A stretch of DNA of 64,000 nt. It comes from Haliclystus octoradiatus (lineage: Eukaryota; Cnidaria; Staurozoa; Stauromedusae; Haliclystidae). The notes under the pieces were generated by a model. It was given only the letters and a program-made list of their open reading frames with translations. It was not told the origin of the DNA and ran no database searches. This document shows, piece after piece, positions 45,301 through 57,093 of this stretch (the stretch's first letter is position 1; each line of letters starts with the position of its first letter). The stretch is from NCBI GenBank assembly GCA_916610825.1, contig OU744449.1, positions 27,841,228-27,905,227 on the forward strand, read 5' to 3'. The position numbers and the translations under genes were made by a program.

Positions 45301-48300
45301 TGCCATTAAAAATGATAAGAATGAGTTGACTTTTTGAACTATTATTGATTTACTTGATGACATCAATGTCACACATTTGCTAAGCGGACTCCTGTCTTAT
45401 GCAGACAAAATTCTTCAGTCTGTTGGGCATTGGGCATCCGGTTAAGATAAGTTTGATTAATGTACATCACATATTTTGTCACAACATACTTATGCCATGG
45501 GGGGTATGTAGCGGATGTCCTGTCTCGGCACACCAACCAATAGGATACAGTGATTGACATTCCAGATCAGTGAATTGAAATCTTGTAAGACCATCAAACA
45601 TCATTTCAACTACGCGGCCAAGGAGATTGTGAACAGTAGCAATGCGTATAATCGAGGGATGCTCCATATCAACAGCTTCAACTTTTTGACCAATTCTAAA
45701 CGGACACATTCGCGATAGCTGAAAGAAATCCAATGTTAAAACATAAATAAAAAGTAAAATCCGTATCACAATTTACAATCAAATAATCTTTCGCCAAATT
45801 CATATTCATTTTATTGTCTTTTAGTAAGCAGATTACAATCACATATTGACTATATAGTAACTTTAACTTGAAGCTAAGAAGGCCAGGGTTTGTACAGACT
45901 GTGTCATCTAATAAATCATAAATCGTAATGTTAGGCAGTAGTATATCATGCAACATACCTTGTATAATGCAGTCGGTGGAGCTGCTTTTGAAGAGCATAG
46001 TTTGGCGTACTGGTCAACCGTGAGTCCTTTTGCTTTGGCAGCTGCAAACAGAAACCAAACAGGGATTGCATATAAGTATATTAGTAACTTGAAGCCAACA
46101 GGAAAATTACAGTCCAAAGTTAGTGGAGAGGTTAGAGCTTTATACAATTACCTAACAATTTAATCATCAACAATTTGACTTGAGCAAACTGAAATCTGTG
46201 TATATATTTATTACAACTTACCGGTAAGAGGTTTCGTCTCTGTTCCCTAATGTTTAAACATCAATTTAGAAGATCATTCCAAGAGAAAAACGAATCATGT
46301 ATTGATGAACAGTATGCTTGCAAAATAGGTTTGGGGTCACAAAAACTTTCAAATTATAGTCAAGCGTTCAAGGTTGTTCAATTATATGATTTCAAACTGC
46401 CCCAGACCCCTTACTGGATGTTAAAAATTAAAAATTGAGAATCTAATGCAGCCATGACATTTAAGTTATGAATTCACTTACTTGTTGACAAAGTGAGCGG
46501 CACATTATGCGTTTTACACCATCCAATAGGAAAGACTAACGGTGAATCATTATGACAGCAGAATGAAACTGACGGCACTTCATCGCAGGCATCTGTTGTG
46601 ATTAAATAGTAATAAGGACCAAGGCTTTTTGAGATAACACCAATGCAAACAATGCTGGGCATTTTAGGATGAACGCATTCAACTGTCATACCAACTTGAA
46701 AGCTGTGCACTCTGCGTGGCTTCCTATGCATCGGCTATAATAGACAGAAATAACAAATAAATATTAATAAAAGTAAATACAGAGCAACCTATATATAAAA
46801 GCCACTTAAAGAGAACAATATAGCACTCGGCCATCGGCAAATGGTCGCTCAATTGCATCTTTCTACCGGCAGTTTTTATTTCTTTCAAATAATATATATT
46901 TTTAATAATTTCTTTTCCTTTTTTTTATTTATACATTTGATAATATTTCTTGGCAATAATAATAAGTCTCTTCAAAAAATGTATCATATAACATCATAAC
47001 CTTATACTGCTTCTCTAAATTATAATGTTATAAGAGAAAGTCTATTGAAAGTTTTTTGCATCCTGTTCGGATTCTTCACATAAAATATCAGCAATAAAAA
47101 TGTCAGATCAAGTTTGAAAAATTATATTGTTCTCTGGCCACTTATAAGATATCTATATATTGACTGCTATTGACATGCGAATTTTACAGCGTAATCTGTT
47201 AATGTCACAATCTGCCTAATATCATTAACGCTTGAAAACAGGCTTCTATCAAACTCAACTAAATCACTCGGATTAATATCACAGCCCATTTATTATCACG
47301 ATTTTGGGATACATAAGAAACAGTGATGGTATTGAGGTTGATTAAACATAATATGAGAATTTGGTTTTGAAAGGTTTGAAATAGAATTTGACTAAAACAA
47401 AAAAACGGAATCATTGCTCTCTAGAGCCGGCAATCTATGATTGGAGTATCACATCGTTGTCGGAACCAAATCTGCTCAAATGACCAAATCTGCCCAATTT
47501 AGACAAATTTATATCTATAACTTAATTCTTAGAATTGGGACAAAGCTGAGGCAAAAGCCTTTTCCATTATCATCAGACAGTTGATCGCAAAATAAATGAT
47601 TGAAACTCCGAGTAACGGCAAATGCTTTTGCCTCATCTTTGTCTCAATTCTATGTTTTGCTTTGTCTTAACAAACATTGATCACTTTCACATACATTTGT
47701 TTGCCTCATATTCTATTTAATTAATTCATTATTAAGTACTTGTTTACTTCAAATGATCTTTATACCTGGGCATGTAGACAATAAAACGGTATGATATAAC
47801 ATATAACAATTTATAATAATTTTGAATCAAATGCAGTTTCATACTTCTCTGAATAGTTCAACAGGTGCCGCCAACGCTCCAGTGAGGGTTTTTGTCAGAA
47901 AAGTTTTCCATTCCTCTAAGCTACTTTTAATACCTAAAAGACAAAATTACATTTTATACAGGGACGGCACCCTGATTTCCCTGACAAACTATCCCAAAGA
48001 AGGGCTATTTATAGAAAATATTTGAAAAACTACTTAAGAAGGTACCAACAATTTTCCTGTGACTCGAAACCTGGCGAGGAAGCTGAGTACCCTGTAATGT
48101 GGCCATAGGGATGTAGCCGATGACCGTATAGCATAAATTAATGTCCATTATGATGCAATAGTATGTCACAGCATTGTACTCATTATTAGAACATTAATAC
48201 TACTAACTTATAATGATAATTGGCCCAACATCCTTCAGTTGGTAGCCTAGAGAGAAGCTCCATTGAGAATGTATTAGTACCGTATATACATTATTAACAT

Positions 48301-50600
48301 TATATATATATTATCAATATCATTATCAAGCCCAACAAGCTTTAAGCTGGTGTAGAAATTACAGCTTGGAAAAAACTTGTGCTTTTGCTAATATAAACAA
48401 TTGTATTGTAGAATAAGTGATACGTTGCCCATTTAATTAACTTACCTGTTGGCGGTTGGAGTGGATAGTTATTGCTAGCACAGAAACCGATAGGAAACAA
48501 CTCATCCGCTTGAAAGTCACACCAGAAATCATGGGAATCGTCTTTACCAAAACCATCATAACGTATCAAGACGCGATGACCACTGACATTGATTACTGTG
48601 GCAATACAATAATTACATGGGTTGTTTCTGTCTAATGCCTCAAGTTTCATTCCAGCTTTTAACTCTTTCACCTCTCTGGCAATCTTTGAAATAAAGACAC
48701 ATATACAATTATCTTTACTATAGAGTGGCTACATTCTGATGTAAATTCATGATATCATAGTTAGAGTATCAGCATCAGGCCGACAGCGCATGGCAGGGTT
48801 TGATCATGAGGCCTATATAGTAATGTTGGTTAGTGAAAAGACACCCTTAAATAATCTTTTTTATCCTTGTTCTTCATTCAACATCTGATAACTGATATAA
48901 CATGTTTTAATGTTAATTGCTTTATAAAGTGTCACATTAATTATATAAATGTGATTAATTGAATGATCGATTGTTCCATATGATACATTGAACCCTACCT
49001 TTAGATTGAAAGAAGAAAAGCAACCTTCTTTAGCTGCTTTGTTCAACACCATCGTTGTGTACAATTGACTTTTTTCAACTACAGTAAATTGACTAGGTCT
49101 ACCAACTGGTCCTAAAATAAAGAAACAAAGAGACATCATGGTTGGATAATGGATATAAAATTTGAAGTTTTACAATTTGTTTCAATATTTCATTCTGGTA
49201 TGTTATCCTTCAGTTCTTCAACATTTTTAGATGGCAATTCATCAAGTGCTATCACAAAATCTATATATCTAAAGCATAGCTTGATGCAAAAACTGAGGTT
49301 AAAATGTGTTATTTTCAAGTGTAAAAATATGATCTTATTACATGTGAAATAACAAATTAATGCCGGATAGTCACTCGTCGATTTAAATTATTTATAATTG
49401 ATGAAAAAACCCTTGTGAACCAAGAATCATTTTTAAAACCCGAGAGAACGAGATATTAAATGCGGGCAAGATACTCACTTGGTTTTTTCTTTTTGCTAGG
49501 TTCATCTTCAGGCATTTTATCATCTTCTTCCTTTTTAACATCCTATTTAAAAAATATGGATCATCTATCACCAACAAACAGATTTATTTAATTATACTTC
49601 AAGCAGGACTAATAATCTACTTTGAACCGCCTGGCAGTTTATTAACCGTATTAAGAAATAATGTAAACTTTAGATGGAATATGGATCAAAAACTGTTTGT
49701 AGTAACACTAGTCAGATATTCACGACTCTTAACACGAGCAACATGAGGATTAGCTCAAATGGTAGAGCAATCGGACTTTGGATCATATCTGGTCGACTAC
49801 GGTTCAAATCCCCTGAAGGTCAGCTCAGCCTTGACTTTTTCTAAAAAACATCAAGTGAGTATCATCTTCTGGTGGCGGATGAGCTGGTCTTGAGGAATTG
49901 CATTGTGAGTAGCTGCGGGGCATCGCTGAGCATTGACAATTGAGACCTATCTGCCATGAAGTGTTGCGGCTGAGATCAGTAATTAGTATTTACAAACACT
50001 GATACAGTATTAGCGAAAAGAGCCACTCATCTAGAAATAGAAGAAGAAGAGTGGTACGGACGCCTTTGGTAGGGCGATACTGTCTCTCAGGGTCCGATAA
50101 AATATTTGTTCTTTCGGGATTCTTATTATTTCCAAAATTTTTCAGGTTGATTTCATCATACAAACGGATTACAGTTTTTATTTGGAAGCTATTACCCACT
50201 TATTGCCATAAAAATTTGATAAAAACTGCACATTTTTTCATTTTTCTCCCACAGAAAAGAAATGAATTTCTTCTTCTTCTGATTGTAAAACCTTGAATAT
50301 AGCTATCTCTTTCTCTTCCTTCTGAATTTGTGCTAGCCTTCCAGGATTCTCAGTCCCGGAATCCCCCATTTTATCAAGCCCTGCCGTCTCATTTGTATCA
50401 GACACAGTTGCTTATATAATTGAACTGACCTCTCTTGATTCTTTGTCATCTGTATTGTCATCTATCTTGTCATCTGCTTCGTATTTTACGGTTGACTTGC
50501 TGGCATCGCCATCGTCAAGAGCAGGACTAATTGGACTATACAAATCAATTGACTGTTGATCATCTTCTAAATTCATATCTCCAGGAATAGGAGAAGCCAT
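36304..50600 (-). CDS. SFMBT: SFMBT-like chromatin reader: three MBT repeats, SLED-like region, SAM
   Basis: Sixteen exons: 50430-50600, 49479-49542, 48999-49111, 48446-48683, 47845-47933, 46482-46734, 45959-46041, 45490-45718, 44222-44351, 42893-43190, 42034-42172, 41189-41355, 39229-41107, 38518-38568, 37928-38082, 36304-36447. All phases join to 1,400 residues. Acidic N-terminus (1-57), then MBT repeats at about 117-225 ([14 protein letters not shown]), 226-337 ([16 protein letters not shown]) and 338-413 ([14 protein letters not shown]). An RPGRP motif and a SLED-like region follow at about 457-556 ([14 protein letters not shown]), then a Cys-rich segment ([11 protein letters not shown]). 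Next come roughly 680 Ser/Thr/Pro-rich residues, mostly from one 1.9-kb exon, and finally a SAM domain (about 1304-1400; [30 protein letters not shown]). SFMBT proteins normally have four MBT repeats; here these best match SFMBT repeats 1, 3 and 4. Family role: methyl-lysine binding in Polycomb-type repression. Confidence 0.88.
36718..37768 (-). mobile_element. 5'-truncated CR1/L2-like LINE with reverse-transcriptase fragment
   Basis: The minus strand encodes the C-terminal half of a non-LTR reverse transcriptase: [17 protein letters not shown] and LFADDAKF (catalytic ADD), then [16 protein letters not shown] up to 37394. After a stop or frameshift it continues with [20 protein letters not shown] and a short C-terminal remnant. 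It ends in ATGAA-type tail repeats (complement of 36719-36743). Inserted in the last intron of the SFMBT-like gene in the same orientation; defective. Confidence 0.85.
41737..41908. mobile_element. CAGTGAAACCTG MITE, copy in SFMBT intron
   Basis: Starts after TA with CAGTGAAACCGGTATATAGC and ends near GTTATAACAGGTTTGAC. Carries the family's GACCACTATAGACAGATGG motif. Confidence 0.6.
42205..42547 (-). mobile_element. tRNA-derived SINE family A, minus-strand copy
   Basis: Reverse copy of the body at 19774 and 49747. Box B GGTTCAACCC is kept, but part of box A is deleted (GGATTTCAAGCCGAACTTC). A run of 11 G (42484-42494) sits just inside the body. Confidence 0.7.
43664..43824. mobile_element. 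161-bp MITE with CAGTGCAACACC ends and TA duplication
   Basis: CAGTGCAACACCATTAATAT on the left, GATATTAATGGGGTTACACTG complement-matching on the right, TA on both flanks. A decayed relative is at about 47187-47340. Confidence 0.7.
43966..44127. mobile_element. CAGTGAAACCTG MITE, degraded copy
   Basis: Left end CTGCAATGAAACCTGTATAT, right end AACAGGTTTGACTG followed by TA. Lies 140 bp from the MITE at 43664. Confidence 0.5.
44735..44892. mobile_element. CAGTGAAACCTG MITE, decayed copy
   Basis: GTGAAACCTATACATAACAG on the left and GTTAGGTTTTATTG on the right. Directly abuts the next MITE at 44895. Confidence 0.45.
44895..45067. mobile_element. 173-bp pogo/Tigger-like MITE
   Basis: CAGTGCAACCCGCTTAAGTG on the left; CAGTTATGTGGGTTACAATG on the right; TA on both flanks. 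CGCTTATCTGAATTGC is of the kind seen in pogo/Tigger termini. Confidence 0.65.
49747..50086 (+). mobile_element. tRNA-derived SINE family A, best copy
   Basis: Head with both Pol III boxes: TAGCTCAAATGGTAGAGC (A) and GGTTCAAATCC (B), 69 bases in all. A ~250-bp body follows, running from GGTCAGCTCAGCCTTGACTT to GGTAGGGCGATACTGTC. Inserted in intron 1 of the SFMBT-like gene on the opposite strand. Confidence 0.8.
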
Positions 50601-52560
50601 TTTTACTTTCCTTATTTAGAACGTTTAATGGCCTACAAAATAAAAACCAACACTCGATTACACATTGGTTAGTAAATAAGTAAGTGTGTCTAAAATTTAA
50701 TTTTTAACTTTTTTTCAAATTCTGATCCGTTAAGTTTTATTTAAACAAAGTAGCCTACATTTATGGTTCAAACATGTAGGCATAGGCCTATAGACAAAAT
50801 CATGGATGGAAACTGACTAGCATTTTCTGAATTATAAAGGCTGATGCTTTTGTGCAACATTCTGATTTTGGATAGTCATGTTTGTATATAGATTGTACTT
50901 TATAAAAGAAATTAACAGGCCAAAAACCTGAAAAGTTGATCTTTTATATGTAACCTGCGTCCCAGAGCAAAATTCTGTCTGCAAATCGTGGCCTTTCGTT
51001 ATCTTGTACTTGTCTGTCATTTTTATTATCTGGAAGGCTCTGAATGACGAATATCCGCAAATTCTCATTTTACAACCCCCTCCAAAAATCTGGCATCAGA
51101 CCTACAGATTGTGAATAATTGGTGCATGAGGGCTTACAGATATACAAAATAATCAATTGTTCATATTAGCCATAGTTTAAATGTTATTTTGTGATGTTAC
51201 TAGGTGCGTCCTCAGAAGATATAAAATTTTCATAAACATTTGTTTAAATTTGACATTATGATTTGCATCCTTATAAGTTGCAACTTGATTTTCATAAAAC
51301 ATAGCATAAATTTGGACCTGTGAAGTAAGTCCTTGGAGAGCACCCTCACAAGATAAAAGGTGAAGTGGTCCAGGTTAGAAAGGCTAACCTCTGGCCTAAG
51401 AATTCTCAACTTTTTTCTCATATATACCTGTTGCTGAAATATCATTAAATAATGCAATGAAATTGGATTTGAAGAAATAATATAATTAACTATTCAAATA
51501 ATGCACTGCTTAATAAACATGCAAGTCCATGATACTTTATTACCTTGATACTCGTACAAAAAAAAATTTCAAGATTTTTTATAATTATCGCAAATTATGA
51601 AAGAGAGTATCAAGTTCGCTTCTGCCAGGTAAAGTTTCGATAACAAATTCAATATAGTTGAAAATGAACATATTGTAGACATTATTACAAAACCTTAATG
51701 ACACTCAGCGATGTAACGTGTGACTGGCTGATGTATGAAAACATTCAAAGTTTTCCAATGTAACAATTAAGAGATAGCCACAAATGTATACTCATTCTTA
51801 ACGAGCACAGTTACAACAAAATCATGAACATGTACCAACAATTACACCAAATAGGTAATATCAATTCAAAAATATGTTTGTCGAGTTCAACTTTAGCCTA
51901 CTGAATTATAAATCTAACACCAGACCAATAACTATCACCATGACAACCGTTTCGAAATACAAAAACGCTAGTTTACATATCATGGGTCTAAATAGGAATG
52001 AACAAACCAGGCATGACCAGATTATTAATCAAAATTTGCTAATTCACAAATAAATTTGAAGTAGGGGAGTAAATTTAGATGCTGAAATATGTAAAGGTCA
52101 CGGCGCATTGCTTGCCAACCCCCCTCGGAGAAACGGGGATTTTTGTTTGTTTTCACAGTTTCAAGTTCGGCAGTAATTATCACTTGAAAAGCAGATTTAA
52201 GATAATTAACATTGCATACTTCGAGAAAATTCAAACTTTAGCCGTAGTGTGCATTTTGAGCAACTATTGAAACGAAGACTAGTAGCATATAGCATTGACG
52301 CAGTGAAGAATTTGGAGGGGACCGCCGGTATATAGACTGTAATGGTCATCGCAAAGAAATAAAAATTAACGAAGGAAAATCTCAAAATGCAATGTAAAAA
52401 GTCAACAAAATAGTTTGAATGTGGTACAAATAATTAAAATAAATTAAAAGCAAGTTATTTACATACGATAGGTAAATGACAAGAGCCATTGTCAATCAGC
52501 TCACTCACCGTAGAAGCAGACACCAAAAGACGAAAGGTCTCCGCGCGCGAACACAATCAG
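50601..52560 (-). other. 5'UTR intron and leader of the SFMBT-like gene
   Basis: An acceptor TTTTGTAG at 50633-50640 puts 32 leader bases before the ATG at 50600. A candidate non-coding first exon ends at 52509 (CTACG|GTGAGT on the minus strand) next to a CpG-rich GCGCGCG patch near 52546. No other gene is seen in this stretch. Confidence 0.45.
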
Positions 52561-54184
52561 AACAATGTGTTAAGTATCACGATCCACCATAGCAACGATA
52601 TTGCTCAAACCATATTGAAATAAGGATAATTCCACCATAAAATTATTAATAAAATGACTATGAAAAATTCAACTCGTTACATAAATGCCTTTTGATAATA
52701 ATTGAGTTGTAAACTTTTAAAATTGAGTAACAAGTTCAAAGCCAGAAGCACTCAGGAATCCACGAGACGATGGCACTGTAGTAACAATAACCAACACGCA
52801 TGCGCAGATATAAGATTCACTAAATTATGATTGGTTGGATTTTTAATGGCAGAATGTTGTGTTGAATCTATGGGTTTTGATTGGCTAAGAGCTGTTTGTG
52901 CTATCGCCATCACTAAATAGTCACTTGGTTGTTCTGTTTTGGCCTGCATGAACATTTTTGTTTCTTCGACGTATCAGGGTTATTATTTAATTTTACACTC
53001 CAAATCATGTTTATATATTTGTTATAATGAAGTATTACTGTACTATCCAAACTGAGCATACTCTGTAATGCCAATTGCAAAATAATTAAGCATGTGAAAA
53101 ACATGAACTCGATGTTGGTGTATTAAACTTTCGCTGATTTCTCGGATAATTCTACCACAAGAACACGAGCGATGTCAGCTAGACCAAATGATATTGTAGC
53201 GTTAGTGTAAACTATTTTAGATATAATTTATGTGGCTTTATGACCGCTACGTCGTGTCCCAATTTTTACCTAATCTCTTTTTATTCTGAACGAAACAAAA
53301 CAATCGAGTCTGTAATCAATCTCATATTTCAAAATATTCATAAACGTTTGAAGGTATACTTGAGTTATTTGACATATCACAAACAGCAAGCTATAGTCAG
53401 ATGTAATACTCCAGATGGATCAGTAATAGAGTAAATAATTGTAAGAATTATGTTTTCGTGTGTTGATACTAATTGATAAATATTTAAATGACTCTCGTCA
53501 ATAATCTAAAAATAATGATCTATCATCTTCTAATCCAAGTTTTAAGACGTATGAATTGCAGGCATGGAAAACCCATATACGACCTGGTTTATACCATGTT
53601 TATACGAAAGAGGTCTACAATACACCATCGTGTATTCTATTGTCTGTGCGTTTACGGTCCGTTGCGCTTGTGAAATAAAACGGAATCAATTTGTAGCGGG
53701 TAACTGTCTTACTGCACGCCATTACAATATTATCCCTACATCTTCCGTCCCATATAAGTATTATAAATAACAGTGGGCATATATATGATGTAACGCATTA
53801 CCTATACTTTGGTACAGTGCTCAATGAACATAGTCAGAGCATATATAAAATAAACTGTAGCCTGGTGAACACCTTTTATGTGAAACTCAGAGTTACGTCA
53901 AGTTAAAGTTTCATCTTTGGCTTGACTTGTCTTCTATATAGCCCCATGAATACAAGCCCAGCCCAGTCCATTTCATTGGTACATTTACGCTAAGAGTAAA
54001 CAGAGGAACTGCATCTGATAAAATATTCAAATAGTCAATGATACTAATTCATTATCATTATTATTATATATTTAATTCATTACATAAAATTCGTTTTATT
54101 TGTACAGCATATATAAAGGGTGTGGTGGCGTCTTTGCTTGTATTCGAGGCTATATTGGGTACTCTTTGAAGGAGGCGATACCAA
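52561..54184. other. Intergenic region between SFMBT-like and TMEM220-like genes
   Basis: No gene recognised. A plus-strand open frame at 53240-53434 after a TTTTAG acceptor-like site resembles no family known to me. AATAAA on the minus strand (54095-54100) is the likely TMEM220 poly(A) signal. Confidence 0.45.
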
Positions 54185-57093
54185 TCAATGTCGAGGAATT
54201 CCAAGATAAGGCAAAAAGTCTTTGCAATGAGAAGGATAGTTGTGTCTCTCCGATACATACAAGAAAACAAGAGAAAGCGTTGGAGGTATGAAGCTAACCA
54301 TAATAGCTATAGTAAGATACAGCAGAGAAAATTCACGTTGTCTAAATGATAATAAAGCATACATCATTATGGAAATGGAAATGAACAACATCAAAAAACT
54401 AACAGAAGAATGCAAGATATTGCAAAAAGGAGAGAGAAAATAGAAACATTTAAATTGAATTATAATATTATAAATGAAGATCAAAATTGTAATATTTCAA
54501 GTTCTTTAATGGGTTAAGTTATTTCAGCTTTACATTAAATCATTGATGATCAAAAGCATTTAGAAAGTTAGCTGCTAACATTATTTTATAAATACAAACT
54601 TTTGCTATGAACTTTAATACAGTAGCAATTACAGATGTCTACTGAGTAAAACTTTGTAAATAGCTCTATCCAAATGAATAAAATTATTATTAATAATAAT
54701 GGAGTCAAAGACTATACGCATTCATTTTCTGTCTTTGATTCCATTATTATTATTTACGCTCTGCCAAATGACATCGAGCACTATCTCAACTGCTGTTAGA
54801 TACCATATTATTATTATTATATGATATTAAAATTATGATTCTTATTTTTTAATTTTTATATTCAATGAAATTTACCTGATGTTGAATTGATTCAGCCGAG
54901 GCTGCCTCGTTTAAATGTGTCCAGTTAAGTGTTGGAAGGTCTTCTTCTTGTCCACATTTACAATGGAATATCCTACATATTGTTTTAAATTAGATACATT
55001 GTTAAATTGATCTGACCGTTATGGACAGGTGGCTGTTATTAACAGGTACAATTCATATTCGCAATAGATGGGAATTTAATAGTTTAGTTATTATGGGAAG
55101 CAACTTGTTCAATTGTATTATAGTGGTTAGCTTGAGTAGTTTAGAGATTGTCTCGCTCATAATTGATGGCCGTTGGTTATCGACTATTTATATACAGATG
55201 CATTATGAAGATAATTTAAGAGTGACCAAATCAAATCAAATCTAATTTAAATCAAATCTAGCATGTAAAGATTAATCATTCACTAATCCACTGTTTTGTC
55301 TATATTGTAATTATGTTTGTAACTATTTTAATTTTATTATGTATGAGCCCTTTGAAAAAAAGCCAAACGGCTTAAAGGCTTCTCAATAAATGATGATGAT
55401 GATGATGACCGGTGACGTAATGATATATAAATAAACTAAAGGAAAAGTAAGCACTTTTAGATAATTACTCTGTGTTTTGCAGTTATGCACTCGTAAGACG
55501 GATTTTATTCAAACAAACAAATCGTTATCTGGACTAAAGCAATTTGAGATGTTTACTAGAATAAATTACGTCCGACAAAATAACGCATCTCATATTAAAA
55601 TCACTGTATACACATACCTGAGCTGACACCAGTAATAAATTACGCCATTTTAAAGTAGTAACATTTCTATACAATATTTGTTTTATTATTCTAGTTTGAT
55701 TGCTTGATGATAGTTTATTTTCATTCATTTTTTATTTTAAAAAAAAGTAATCAGAGACACATTATTCTAGTCAGTACTAGACTACTAATCTATACTTACC
55801 TGTTGTAAGACACAATGTTAACAACCAACATCCATATATTAACAATTATTAAACCAAAGAATTCCCGTCCTTCTTCGTCATTAAATATCTCAAATGTCCA
55901 GAAATCTTTCGATGTCTTGGCGAAGTCCATTGCCATATAAACAGCCCCACACATCCCACCAAGAAAATGAAAGCCGATAATAAAACGGAATGCAGTGGAA
56001 TCTAATTAAAGTTAAGTGGAAAAATAAAGTAGTCTTTGACTCCATTAATTATAGTTTTCCTGTGAATGAGGCAGCACAGAGTTATAGATAGCTCACAAAA
56101 TAATACTGTAAATTAGTTATATTAAATGTTCCTTTTCTGATAGTTTAGATGACGCAACAGATTTAACCCTCTCAAATTGAAGATAACCAATCAATAAGTT
56201 TGATATTATATCCCCGCGTGAGCCCTGAATCTTATTTAGTTCTCAACATACCGGACAGAGGTCAGAAGGGTCATTTAAGGGTGCTGGCAAACTTTAAATT
56301 TAACTGAGAAAGTCAACAATATATAGAACGTTTGCGATTTGGATATAAATATTGTTTTTCATTGTGATCAGGAGAAACGGTCGTATCATTCTGTAATCAA
56401 TTGAAACCATGGTAAATTCTACTCTATCTTATCACCTGGTTCAAATACTCACAATGTGTCTGAGGACGAAACGAGCATGCGAGGCAAAGCAAAGCAGGAA
56501 CACCATAGACAGCCTGTTACGAAAGAAGACATGTACAGATTATAAACACGTGTGGAATGGAATATACGTATCATCCAACGTTGTACCTTCGATTTACTTA
56601 CAATCCATAATGCAGGATCAGGGTCATTTGCCTATTAAAAACAAACAAACAAACAAATAAACTTCATAAAGTCAATAAATGATATCAATTAATGATCAAT
56701 ATATTGAGCTATTGTTAATTAAGTATAGGCCTATAATTACATCAATCTTAATGATCTTGTTGATAATTAATGCCTATTGCAAATGAGTTTATGGAAACAG
56801 TGTATCCACCGTAACAGACAACACTCTAAATCATTGCGTGTGCTGCAGCCTATGCAGTTGACATGCCCAAGTCTCACTTTAATACCATGACGATTTTGAT
56901 ATGCTGGTAAGTAGAGCAGTACATCTTATCATATACAGTATTTATTTCATAAAAATGCAATTCAAGAAAAGTATAGAATACAGATCATATTTATTTGATA
57001 TACCTGTAGGATTGTTGCGATCAGCAAAAAACAGGATACGATCATACATATTACGCGCCAAGAACTCCACCGACACGAGTTCATGAATAACAT
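54185..57093 (-). CDS. TMEM220: TMEM220-like multi-pass membrane protein
   Basis: Exons 57004-57093 (ATG at 57093), 56602-56631, 56453-56513, 55800-56001 and 54185-54341 join in phase to 179 residues; human TMEM220 is about 160. Recognition: TILQ|ANDPDPALWI across the first junction (family motif QxNDPDxxLW), NDEEGREFFGLIIVNIW in exon 4 and YPSHCK near the C-terminus. Hydrophobic segments: about 12-30, 39-57, 62-84, 108-126 and 137-160. The molecular function of TMEM220 is not established. Between the last two exons lies another exon-like block (54876-54972) with good splice sites; its 97 bases would shift the final exon out of the conserved frame, so I leave it out of the main model. Confidence 0.85.
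54690..54757. other. Long imperfect hairpin in a TMEM220 intron
   Basis: AATAATAATGGAGTCAAAGAC and its near-complement GTCTTTGATTCCATTATTATT are separated by about 18 bases. A third piece, GTCTTTGACTCCATTAAT, is near 56032. Confidence 0.6.
54876..54972 (-). other. Candidate 97-bp cassette exon of the TMEM220-like gene
   Basis: Flanked by TATGTAG acceptor and CATCAG|GTAAAT donor. In the phase left by exon 4 it is open and encodes RIFHCKCGQEEDLPTLNW followed by 15 more residues. Inclusion changes the reading of the last exon and extends the protein in another frame to near 54066. Confidence 0.45.
55222..55406 (+). mobile_element. LINE 3'-end fragment with GAT-repeat tail
   Basis: Ends with GAGCCCTTTGAAAAAAAGCC, AACGGCTTAAAGGCTTCTCA and ATAAATGATGATGATGATG, the usual look of CR1/L2-type 3'UTR and tail. 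No coding part remains. Confidence 0.55.
56853..56915. mobile_element. Truncated end of the 9-bp-TSD transposon family
   Basis: GTTGACATGCCCAAGTCTCA and ATGACGATTTTGATATGCTG match the left end of the element at 11477; the rest is missing. Confidence 0.55.

Noticed and set aside
53240-53434. Plus-strand exon-like frame (64 codons)
   Set aside because: Acceptor-like site is present, but no partner exons, homology or splice continuity were found.
54100-54291. Plus-strand frame with apparent acceptor and donor
   Set aside because: It overlaps the conserved TMEM220 last exon in antisense; no family match.
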